Positions 16,555 to 23,688 of a stretch of DNA of 39,245 nucleotides are shown here, in pieces. Both the position numbers and the translations under genes were made by a program. The stretch's first letter is position 1. Each line of letters starts with the position of its first letter. A model generated the notes under the pieces. It made no database searches. It saw only the letters and a list, made by a program, of their open reading frames with translations, and was not told the origin of the DNA. Location: NCBI GenBank assembly GCA_020072965.1, contig JAIQFY010000048.1, forward strand, positions 1-39,245, read 5' to 3'. The stretch is from Terriglobia bacterium (GTDB lineage: Bacteria; Acidobacteriota; Terriglobia; JAIQFV01).

Positions 16555-16932
16555 CTACCAGGAACGATGCCCGCCGCCGCCCCCCCCTCCACCATGCCTT
16601 CCGCCCCGACCGCCTCCACCGCCTCGGCCACCGTATCCACCGCCTCCACCCCCGGGTCTTCCACCCCCACCAGGGCGCCGCTCAAACGAGGGACGCGGGC
16701 GGGCCTCATTCACGCTCAGTGCCCGGCCTTTCAGATCGGAGCCATTCAGAGCGGTGATTGCAGCCTGGGCCTCAGCCTGATTAGGCATTTCCACGAAACC
16801 AAATCCTCTCGGTTCGCCACTGAACTTGTCCCGGATGATGTTGACAGCTTCGATCTGCCCGAAAGACTGGAAAGCAGTTCGTATATCCTCCTCACTGGCG
16901 TCTCGAGATAAATTACCCACGTAAATGTTCAC
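16555..16932 (-). CDS. Glycine-rich RRM RNA-binding protein
   Basis: This 125-aa protein has a single RNA-recognition motif (about 1-80). RNP2 is IYVGNL (3-8) and RNP1 is RGFGFVEM (42-49). A low-complexity Gly/Arg tail (about 85-125) follows, ending in HRSW. Such proteins in cyanobacteria and other bacteria bind single-stranded RNA and are often cold-induced; binding here is inferred from the motif. The start is GTG with an AAGGAG ribosome site six bases upstream, which settles the reading start. The C-rich plus strand of the tail also yields long but spurious open frames. It stands alone, with a long gene-free upstream region that may hold a regulatory leader. Confidence 0.93.
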   Translation of the reverse strand: MNIYVGNLSRDASEEDIRTAFQSFGQIEAVNIIRDKFSGEPRGFGFVEMPNQAEAQAAITALNGSDLKGRALSVNEARPRPSFERRPGGGGRPGGGGGGYGGRGGGGGRGGRHGGGGGGGGHRSW

Positions 16933-17678
16933 AATGATCTCCTTATTGGTTTGGCCGTACTGCTTGAGTTAGGTTCAATTGTGGAACGCAACGCTACGGA
17001 ATCCCTCATCATTCAGGCCCTTCCGCAACGGATCGCAATCTTCGAATGAGTGGATCGAAGCGCTTACGTGGGTTGTACTAGCGGCTCGGAGAATACATGA
17101 ACCCAGAAGGCACGCCGATACCAGGGAAAACGAAACTCAGGACATATTCAGATGTCTAAATCCTCGCGATTGATGGCCCCCGGCACAACGGAATTCCATG
17201 TGTCGGAAACCAATTGTCATTCTCCGGCGATGCAAGCCCGCGTTCGGTCAGCCCTCAGGCCACAGTATTGTCCGATGAAGGTAGCGTCGCCCCCAGGGGG
17301 AGACGATCAAAAACAGTATACGCTACATGGGGATTACAAGCCAATGATTTTAGCTGGAGTTGAGGGACTCAAACGTGGGAGGGCGGAGGATTCGGCATGC
17401 AGCGGAATGAGCTGTCCGGCTGACATGAGGAAGCGGGCTGCGGAGTACCGATGAGAGAAATTATGAGAGCCCCGCTGGCGGGGTGAAAGAATCGCCATAC
17501 CTTCGAAGGGTCGCGTCCTCCCATTTCCCAAGGTAATGGATGCGGCATCAGGTGAATGAGCAGAGTCGTGAATCAGCCCCGATCCGAGGAGATGTCCGGG
17601 CGCGTCTGGATTTATTCAGCCGCCGAAAAATGGAAAGAAGCCAAACCATTTTTCTTTCGGCCCTCCGGGCCTAAGCGG
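16933..17678. other. Gene-free interval with several inverted repeats
   Basis: This stretch of about 750 bases has only short frames with no family resemblance. It does contain local structure. There is an inverted repeat GTAGCGT (17281-17287) / ACGCTAC (17320-17326) enclosing CCCCC-A-GGGGG. A GC hairpin, CCCCGC-TG-GCGGGG, lies near 17469-17482. A long AT-rich hairpin, 17622-17662 (GCCGA and AAAATGG arms), lies just past the permease stop on the minus strand. The part next to 16932 is probably the 5' leader and promoter of the RRM gene, but I cannot place a clear -10/-35 pair. Confidence 0.5.
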
Positions 17679-19061
17679 TTAACCGATGGGGCGCCGACGC
17701 CAAAGCAGAACGCCCAGCGCAATCCACCCCGCCAGGACCACATACTCATAGCGGCGGAAGCTTCCGGGAATAGCCGGGAGCACCTTCATGAGAATCAGCA
17801 TCGCGGCCACGACGATTCCCGCGTATCCGATCATTCGTCCTCGATATGAGGGTGCTCCACCCGCTCCCCTGAGAAAGGCAAGGCAGGTCGCAAACCACCC
17901 CACGGCCGACGTGAGCGATCCCACTTCGGAGATGGGGACAAGGACTGCTTGTCCGAGAAAGGAGGCGATCGCCGTCAGGCAGCCCACAAAGACGATTGAG
18001 ACGGCAGGCGTGCGGAACCGCTCGTGCACCCGGCTCAACTGCTCGTCGAGCAGGGACCGGCGTCCCAAGGCGAAGAGCAGCCGGGTCGAGGTCAGAAAGT
18101 TCCCATTGAAGACCTTGAGCAGAGAAAGCAATACGCCGAACATGATCAACTGCACCAGGAAGCGCGATCCGAAGGCACGCTCAAAGGCCACCGCCGTCGC
18201 AAATCGCTCCTTCGTCAAGCTCATCCAGGGTTGGACCATGGACACCACGGCAATGACTCCGACATAAAAGACAATCCCTGCACCCAGGGCCAGAAAGATG
18301 ACCCGCAGGAAGTGCTTTGATTTGAAATCGACGGCCGCCTCCTCAGAGGCCTTGGGTGCGGATTCAAAACCGGTCATGAAGTACGGAACAATTTGAAGGA
18401 CCATCAAAGTGGAAATCAATCCGCCCGCCATCCCGCGGCTATCCGCAAATGGAGGAAGGAAATTGTGAGTGCTCCCCCGCGACCATCCCAGGACCGAAAA
18501 GATGGCAAAAATCGCAAGCAGTCCGAAGGTGGTTACATTCTGAAACGCAGCGCTCACTTGAACTCCCCGGTAATTCACCAGGGTGATGATTGCGGTGAGA
18601 ACAAGCCCAGCGACCAGGTGGGGGAGGAAGACGGGGTATCCCCCCACGCGATACAACTCCATGGCATTCATCGAGGGGAAGACATAAGAGGCCACACGCC
18701 CGACCGCGACCGCTTCGTACGGGCACACAATCAAGTAAGCCAGGGTCATCGCCCAGCCGGTGGAAAAACTCACCCAGCGGGGGAAAACAGCACCGGTATA
18801 GGCAATTTCACTGCCGGCATCAGGCATGCGTTCCGTGAGTCGCCCATAGACGTACCCGATCGGAACAAGGGCCAGCCCGCCGATCAGAAATCCCAACATC
18901 GCCCCTACCGCTCCCCCGCGCGCCAACCAGTCATCGATGACTACCATCCAGCCCACACCCACCATTGATCCGAAAGCGAGAGTGAAGTACTCCTTTGCGT
19001 GCAGCGCATGCCGGAGCGTGGGGTTCTTATTTTCTATCGGGTGGACGGTCATCCGATTCAT
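17679..19061 (-). CDS. APC-superfamily amino-acid permease
   Basis: This 460-aa inner-membrane transporter has about twelve helices. The first helix carries FTLAFGSMVGVGWMV, the unwound substrate-binding motif of APC carriers (G-S/T-M-V-G-x-G). The fifth to sixth helix region has MTGFESAPKASEEA, with the conserved Phe-Glu and the E-A cluster typical of amino-acid transporters. Substrate is unknown; proton-coupled amino-acid uptake is most likely. I chose the ATG at 19061, which follows GTGAGG; the ATG at 19052 is possible. The gene is monocistronic, and a nested palindrome lies directly upstream. Confidence 0.92.
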   Translation of the reverse strand: MNRMTVHPIENKNPTLRHALHAKEYFTLAFGSMVGVGWMVVIDDWLARGGAVGAMLGFLIGGLALVPIGYVYGRLTERMPDAGSEIAYTGAVFPRWVSFSTGWAMTLAYLIVCPYEAVAVGRVASYVFPSMNAMELYRVGGYPVFLPHLVAGLVLTAIITLVNYRGVQVSAAFQNVTTFGLLAIFAIFSVLGWSRGSTHNFLPPFADSRGMAGGLISTLMVLQIVPYFMTGFESAPKASEEAAVDFKSKHFLRVIFLALGAGIVFYVGVIAVVSMVQPWMSLTKERFATAVAFERAFGSRFLVQLIMFGVLLSLLKVFNGNFLTSTRLLFALGRRSLLDEQLSRVHERFRTPAVSIVFVGCLTAIASFLGQAVLVPISEVGSLTSAVGWFATCLAFLRGAGGAPSYRGRMIGYAGIVVAAMLILMKVLPAIPGSFRRYEYVVLAGWIALGVLLWRRRPIG

Positions 19062-19079
19062 ACACCTCACCGCCGAGGC

Positions 19080-19135
19080 GCCAAGGCCGCGAAGACTTCT
19101 GAGGGTTTAAGCCTGCCACCCTCAGCGTCCTTGGC
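19080..19135. repeat. Nested palindrome upstream of the permease
   Basis: Outer arms GCCAAGG (19080-19086) and CCTTGGC (19129-19135) and inner arms CTGAGGGT (19099-19106) and ACCCTCAG (19118-19125) are all perfect. The element ends about 20 bases upstream of the permease ATG, so it falls in its leader or promoter. Flanking phrases such as CCGCCGAGGCGCC and TGGCGTCTCTGCG recall a widespread intergenic repeat type, and a similar phrase is seen near 27600-27630. Confidence 0.6.
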
Positions 19136-19256
19136 GGCCCTCTGGCGTCTCTGCGTTGGCATTTAGGTTTTCAGTCTTCTTCCACCCTCTCCTCCGGGGA
19201 GAGTGTTCTTTTGCTCTAGAAGAAGACTATGACATGATAGAGACTGGAGTGGGTTC

Positions 19257-19736
19257 CTAATCTGAATCTTTGAGCACCAGGGCATTCTTGAAATCTTCCA
19301 CCACGAAGTGACTTCCTCTCCTGCAGATGCGGTGTCCTTCGATTCTCAATTTTGCCATCTGACCTTTTGTTCCTCCAGGATATTTCCCGTTGATCGCGCC
19401 CCCTGCCTTCAACGTCCGCCAGTAAGGAGTGATCCTCCTCTTCCCCATAGTGGCGGACTCTTCCGCAGCGTGAGCGGCAATCCAGGCAAAGATGCCGGTC
19501 GTTATCGGGCACCCGATGGTGGCACCGTGTTTGCGGGCGAGGGCGGCGCGAATCTCATTGATCGTGATCAGCTTGCCGCGAGGAACTTTTCTCATGAGTT
19601 CGTTGACCTCATACGGTGCCGGAACCACAAGTGTGCCGATTCCCCACGTCTTGCGCATCTTCTCCGGGATGGCAACCACCTTCGGCAGGTCCTTACTGTT
19701 GGCAAGCTTTTCCGCCCAAGTTTTTCTCGGTTTCAT
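19257..19736 (-). CDS. Alkyltransferase-like protein of the MGMT fold with PYWR instead of PCHR
   Basis: This 159-aa protein aligns by eye with the DNA-binding domain of O6-alkylguanine-DNA alkyltransferases. VPRGKLITINEIRAALA (51-67) matches the start of the domain, and GGAINGKYPGGTKGQMAKL (about 111-129) matches the loop after the active site. Where MGMT has the alkyl-accepting PCHR, this protein has P104-Y-W-R107, so the acceptor Cys is missing. Known alkyltransferase-like proteins replace the Cys with Trp and flag lesions for nucleotide excision repair; a similar role is inferred. C76 in TIGCPITTG is a different cysteine. The AAGGAG site seven bases before the ATG is strong. The gene stands alone. 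Confidence 0.8.
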   Translation of the reverse strand: MKPRKTWAEKLANSKDLPKVVAIPEKMRKTWGIGTLVVPAPYEVNELMRKVPRGKLITINEIRAALARKHGATIGCPITTGIFAWIAAHAAEESATMGKRRITPYWRTLKAGGAINGKYPGGTKGQMAKLRIEGHRICRRGSHFVVEDFKNALVLKDSD

Positions 19737-19845
19737 AACAAATCTCCTTGGTGAGTGATTCGTGAAGAATCCACGCCATCAAAGATAAAAACGAGCCCAT
19801 CTCGATCGAAAAAAAGAAGGACCCCGCTTGGACGTAGAAGACAAA

Positions 19846-20025
19846 GAAGAATTCTCCCAGCGGAAGCCGGGGGATCCTTCGATTACCGCCTACATGGAAA
19901 ATCCTCCCCAAGTGAAGTCCCCCCATCCCGCAACGCGGGATCGGGGGGATGGTTTGTGCGTGGTTGGGCCTCTTCTTCTAGCCTGGAATGGAAAGATCCC
20001 CCAGCTTCCGCTGGGGGGATTCTTC
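19846..20025. repeat. Inverted pair of REP-like palindromes around a central hairpin
   Basis: The 35-base units at 19846-19880 and 19991-20025 are inverted copies, matching at 31 of 35 positions. Each unit contains its own hairpin (CCCAGC-GGAA-GC/TGGGG type). Between them, 19918-19949 forms a further long hairpin with the core ATCCCGC-AAC-GCGGGAT. This is the layout of a bacterial interspersed mosaic element. Short open frames here (PPASAGG-like translations) are spurious. The rest of 19737-20259 holds no gene I can identify. Confidence 0.8.
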
Positions 20026-20259
20026 CTCAAGGACATTTATGACGCCTGCACCATGATCAATTCTTGAAAAGAATACCAAGGCCGCTAGTGATCTATTACT
20101 TTCCTCGAAATAACCTCTTGTGGAACTCTATTTCAAGATCTTATCGTCTGTTTGACCCAAACACCCTGCGAATGCGCCATACTCTAAGAACAGCGATAGT
20201 CAACTACGCAGGTCAGTTCACCGAACCATCCTCATCGTTCACTTGTCTGACCAGCCCCT

Positions 20260-20916
20260 TTACTGCTTCGGCTTCCCTACGGACTGCGCAAGGACGATTC
20301 TCTGTTCCGGTCTGAGCTTCATGACCTTTGCCAGCGTCGGACGATCGACCGAGCCCCGGACCACGGTCGCCAACCCTTCCGAAGCACAGAACAAATACAC
20401 GTTCTGGCTGATGAATCCGGCATCGGCGCCTGTATAAAGGTCTCGATCCTCTGAAGACGCACGGTTCGTCCGGGCAAGATCCGAGACATAAATGAGATTT
20501 ACCGGGGCCTCCTTGACAAACGACTGGCTGCCGGTCAATGCCCGCACATCTTCCTTCACAATCGGCTTCAACAGGTTGGCTTTGGCGTCGTAGAGGAAAA
20601 GGCCATCCGCAGTGGCCACATAGAGATCGATCTCCTGCCAATTCATCGCTGACGGTGCTGTCCGTCCCCCGATCTCAGGCCGATTAATGCCGAAGGCTGC
20701 CCAGAGCAAGTTCGAAAGCACCTGAGCGGGTAATTTCTCAGTGCTGAACTCCCGTGTCGTGTGTCGTTCCTTAAGAACTTGCATGAGCGCGCGGCCGCCG
20801 TCCAACTGGGGCTTCGGCAGTTCAATGGGCTTGAGTTCCTGGGCCAGGGGCAGGGAGGACGAAAGCACCAATGCAATCCAAGCCACCCCTGTTAAGATCG
20901 AAGATTTAATTTTCAT
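20260..20916 (-). CDS. Exported SagB/nitroreductase-family protein
   Basis: This 218-aa protein has an N-terminal signal peptide (about 1-26, ending near PLAQE) followed by a nitroreductase-fold domain. The opening phrase LMQVLKERHTTREFSTEKLP is the usual flavin-phosphate binding segment (R-x-T-x-R-x-F). LSNLLWAAFGINRP and NVYLFCASEGLATVVRGSVDR are typical of SagB-type dehydrogenases. FMN-dependent oxidation or reduction is expected, but the substrate is unknown. Export to the periplasm is unusual for the wider family, though common for this subgroup as I recall it. A near-perfect AAAGGAGG site supports the ATG at 20916. The upstream phosphatase gene ends 71 bases before, so they may be co-transcribed. 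Confidence 0.88.
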   Translation of the reverse strand: MKIKSSILTGVAWIALVLSSSLPLAQELKPIELPKPQLDGGRALMQVLKERHTTREFSTEKLPAQVLSNLLWAAFGINRPEIGGRTAPSAMNWQEIDLYVATADGLFLYDAKANLLKPIVKEDVRALTGSQSFVKEAPVNLIYVSDLARTNRASSEDRDLYTGADAGFISQNVYLFCASEGLATVVRGSVDRPTLAKVMKLRPEQRIVLAQSVGKPKQ

Positions 20917-20987
20917 GAGGGCCTCCTTTGGAATTTCATGGATCAACCTGACGAATTCCTCTCCACGATGAGTGTTCCCGATTAATT

Positions 20988-22463
20988 TCAAAAGGACGAC
21001 GAAGCTGCAGTGTCGATATCGACAACAATCAATGTCAGGTCATCGTCCAATGTCTCCCCGGACCGCTTGCCTGACCATTGGAAGAGCTGTTCAAGTAGGG
21101 CATCTGCGAAGCGCCCGGGCGAGCGGTGTTCCTGGGCTTCAAGGAACTGTTTCAGACGCTCTTCTCCAAAAAATTCACCGGAGGGGTTTGTGGTCTCCGG
21201 GATTCCATCCGTGTAGAGCACAATTCGATCGCCGGGTCCAATGTCCAACTCGGCATTCACATAGTGCGCCTCCGGAAACTGTCCCATGATGAGACCATTT
21301 TCTGAAAACTCGTAGATTTTATTCTCCGACCTCTTCAACAACAAGGGGGAGGGGTGACCGGCGCCGGCATAAACGAATTTTCGGTTCCCCATATCCAGGA
21401 GCAGGTAACCCGCAGTGATAAACTCGCGCTCGAACTTCCCGCAGAAGACCTGATTCATCCCCGTGAGCACGGCGGCTGGGTCTAAGGCCACAGGAGCCTG
21501 TGAAGCAAACGATACCTTGACCATGGAGGCGATCAATGCTGCGGGCACCCCGTGTCCCGACACGTCAGCCACTAGGATCCCCATTCCCTTCCCGTCCGGA
21601 ACCAGAAAATCGTAAAAATCGCCGGCCACGGCGGCCATGGGAAGATAGCGGGCGGCCAGGTTGAGGCCCAACACCTCAGGCATGTGTTGCGGCAAGATGG
21701 AGGCCTGAATGCGCCGCGCGGTGATCATCTCCTGCTCAATGGCGAGGAGTTGCTTTTCGTTCGTGAAGAATCGATGGGCCACCGCATAGCCGAGAAAACC
21801 AATGAAGATCAGGAGGCCGATCGGCTCTGCGGTCCAGCGCCACGGCAGAAGGCCCCTTTGGACAAGATTTGCATTCAAAATGAAAATCATAAAAATCGTC
21901 ACACCTGCCCAAAATACCTTCAGCTCTCCGGCCAGCCGGGGAAGCATGTGGAAAAGGTTTCCGAAGATCACAACGATTATCAAGATGACGAGGGAGCTGT
22001 TCCATCCGCCAGCCTCCCATGGATTGTGTCGAAAGCCGCTGAGGGGAATGGCCACGGCCGCATAGAGCGCTTGCAGCTGCCACAGTCGACGAATGGACGA
22101 CTTCCAGCCCCGTCCCATAAACTGCTCCAGGAACACCACAAACGGAACCGGAATGAAATAAGTAATGAACGCGGTTGTATAAACCCACAAGATGGGCGGG
22201 ACATCAAAAAGAAGCGATGTCGTCCCGGAACTCGAAAACAAGCGCACCCCATAAAGCACACCGCACAGGCCAAACGAGACGAGCGAAAGATCCTTGAATC
22301 TCCGCCTCAATCCGGCCAGGATCAACACGGCGACGCCCACTGATGCGAACAGCACCGCAAGCACGACCTGGCCCAGATCCGCACGCAACTGGGCCCTCAG
22401 TTGAATCGGGGTCGAAGACTGTAAGAAGAAGCCAAATAAGAGGATAGAAAAGAGTGACATCAT
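20988..22463 (-). CDS. Membrane-anchored PP2C (SpoIIE/RsbU-type) serine phosphatase
   Basis: This 491-aa protein has an N-terminal membrane sensor of about six to eight helices (about 1-220), a short helical linker (LAIEQEMITARRIQASILP) and a C-terminal PP2C-like SpoIIE domain (about 250-485). Metal-binding acidic motifs are visible in VAGDFYDF and VADVSGHGVPAA. The linker-plus-QxxLLP pattern is typical of RsbU-type phosphatases, which dephosphorylate anti-sigma-factor antagonists. No partner antagonist or anti-sigma kinase gene is present nearby. Two adjacent ATGs start the frame and no good ribosome site precedes them. The signal sensed by the membrane part cannot be inferred. Confidence 0.92.
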   Translation of the reverse strand: MMSLFSILLFGFFLQSSTPIQLRAQLRADLGQVVLAVLFASVGVAVLILAGLRRRFKDLSLVSFGLCGVLYGVRLFSSSGTTSLLFDVPPILWVYTTAFITYFIPVPFVVFLEQFMGRGWKSSIRRLWQLQALYAAVAIPLSGFRHNPWEAGGWNSSLVILIIVVIFGNLFHMLPRLAGELKVFWAGVTIFMIFILNANLVQRGLLPWRWTAEPIGLLIFIGFLGYAVAHRFFTNEKQLLAIEQEMITARRIQASILPQHMPEVLGLNLAARYLPMAAVAGDFYDFLVPDGKGMGILVADVSGHGVPAALIASMVKVSFASQAPVALDPAAVLTGMNQVFCGKFEREFITAGYLLLDMGNRKFVYAGAGHPSPLLLKRSENKIYEFSENGLIMGQFPEAHYVNAELDIGPGDRIVLYTDGIPETTNPSGEFFGEERLKQFLEAQEHRSPGRFADALLEQLFQWSGKRSGETLDDDLTLIVVDIDTAASSSF

Positions 22464-22593
22464 TGCAGAAAGGCGGTTAAGGAGCAGGTTAATTGGAGGT
22501 CATTTCATAAGCCTTGATGGGTCGGGCACAGTGCTACACAATCCGGGTCTTTTGCAGGCGCTGCCTCCAGTGTGTGTCCCCAGGGCTTCATGG

Positions 22594-23574
22594 TTAACGT
22601 CGCTTCTTGAAGAAATCGGCCACACCGACAGTAAACCCTGCCAGTGCCCCCACCCGCGGCGAACCGCGGGTGAAGCCCGTTCGAATGCCCGCATCTAAAA
22701 TAAGGCGCCGGTTCACCTGGTAAGCAATCACGCCCAGTCCAAATACTGCGCCCGACTGAATGTCGTTTCGGCTGAAGCCACTGACCTCAGCTCCCAGGCT
22801 GAATTTCTGAGTAACGTTGTAGGTGGCGGCCAAGGCCGCTTGTCCACTGGAGGCCAAGCCGCCGCTCCCTTGCCTCCCGGCCAGCAGGTAAATTGCATTA
22901 AAGTCGACGGTGGTCTTCCCGATCTTCTTACTGATAAACCCGATGAAGTTATGGTCGACCTGTCCCGTCCCCAGTCCCTTGGCACTACTGGCGGTCGGCA
23001 ATTTGATGTAGTACGCGAAGGCGACACCAGGACGCGAATGGGATTCATGCTCTACAACGCCCTGAATGCCGATCTGGGTGTCCCCCAGGCTCGTCATCCT
23101 GACACCATCAGAAGTAACCAGAGAAATCACATTATCACTGTCGAACTCCAACAGGATTCTCCGGCTGGCCGCGAACCGTATCGCCATTGGCGTATCCAGT
23201 TCACTGCGTACCCCGCGGGCATGGAAATTAGCGTTATAGCCAAATTCCAATTGCAGCACACCGGGTCGCTGAAACTCGGCCGGATTCGAAACCGACGGCC
23301 GTGCCGGCACGATGAAGTCCGGTTCTTCCCCTGTGTCGTCCTGGGTATTGCCTGTGTTCCCGGATGTCTGATCAGGTCTGCCTGGGGCCTGAGGTTCAGG
23401 GTTCTGACCTAATCCCCGAGCCGGCGTTAGTGACGCCAAAACCAAAACCGCTATGCAGAAAACATGTCGGGAAATGATAAAAGCGCAAAAGCTATAAATA
23501 GCGTCATAAGAGAAGATGCTGGATTCTGCGAGGCTGGGGCGTGCACTGCGGCGGACGCCCCTACGGGAAATCAT
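22594..23574 (-). CDS. Predicted outer-membrane beta-barrel protein (MetA-pathway/transporter-like)
   Basis: This protein is up to 326 aa. A hydrophobic segment at about residues 30-50 (FCIAVLVLASLTPARG) would be the signal peptide, followed by a Gln/Pro/Thr-rich linker and a repetitive beta-strand region. Segments such as VLQLEFGYNANFHARG, LGDTQIGIQGVVEHE and FSLGAEVSGFSRND alternate as barrel strands do. The pattern resembles the family annotated as phenol-degradation MetA-like or putative transporters. Function is unknown. The start is uncertain: the ATG at 23574 leaves a long N-region before the signal peptide, and a later non-ATG start is possible. The gene lies between the phosphatase and the metallopeptidase, all on the same strand. 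Confidence 0.78.
   Translation of the reverse strand: MISRRGVRRSARPSLAESSIFSYDAIYSFCAFIISRHVFCIAVLVLASLTPARGLGQNPEPQAPGRPDQTSGNTGNTQDDTGEEPDFIVPARPSVSNPAEFQRPGVLQLEFGYNANFHARGVRSELDTPMAIRFAASRRILLEFDSDNVISLVTSDGVRMTSLGDTQIGIQGVVEHESHSRPGVAFAYYIKLPTASSAKGLGTGQVDHNFIGFISKKIGKTTVDFNAIYLLAGRQGSGGLASSGQAALAATYNVTQKFSLGAEVSGFSRNDIQSGAVFGLGVIAYQVNRRLILDAGIRTGFTRGSPRVGALAGFTVGVADFFKKRR
23536..23561. repeat. Short GC-rich palindrome
   Basis: GGGGCGT (23536-23542) and ACGCCCC (23555-23561) form a perfect 7-bp stem with a 12-base loop. It falls at the doubtful 5' end of the barrel-protein frame, which adds to the suspicion that the real start lies further downstream. Confidence 0.5.
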
Positions 23575-23688
23575 GCAAGCTCCGGACATAGGTTCAAAGC
23601 CGTTTGTATGAGTCAACCGCCGCCATATGAACAAAGGCTGAAGAAACACCTATTACAGACATTGACAGTGTGGTGAATCTGCTCCCAG

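Noticed and set aside
16390-16911. Plus-strand frames rich in Pro/Thr/Ser over the RRM gene
   Set aside because: They are reverse translations of the glycine-rich tail; the minus strand has clear RNP1/RNP2 motifs and a good ribosome site.
17152-17531. Opposed frames of about 65-100 codons in the gene-free interval
   Set aside because: No ribosome site, no recognisable family, and they overlap palindromes; likely chance frames.
19755-20067. Plus-strand frames with PPASAGG-like translations
   Set aside because: They lie entirely on the REP-like mosaic; such translations recur wherever this repeat occurs and are not genes.
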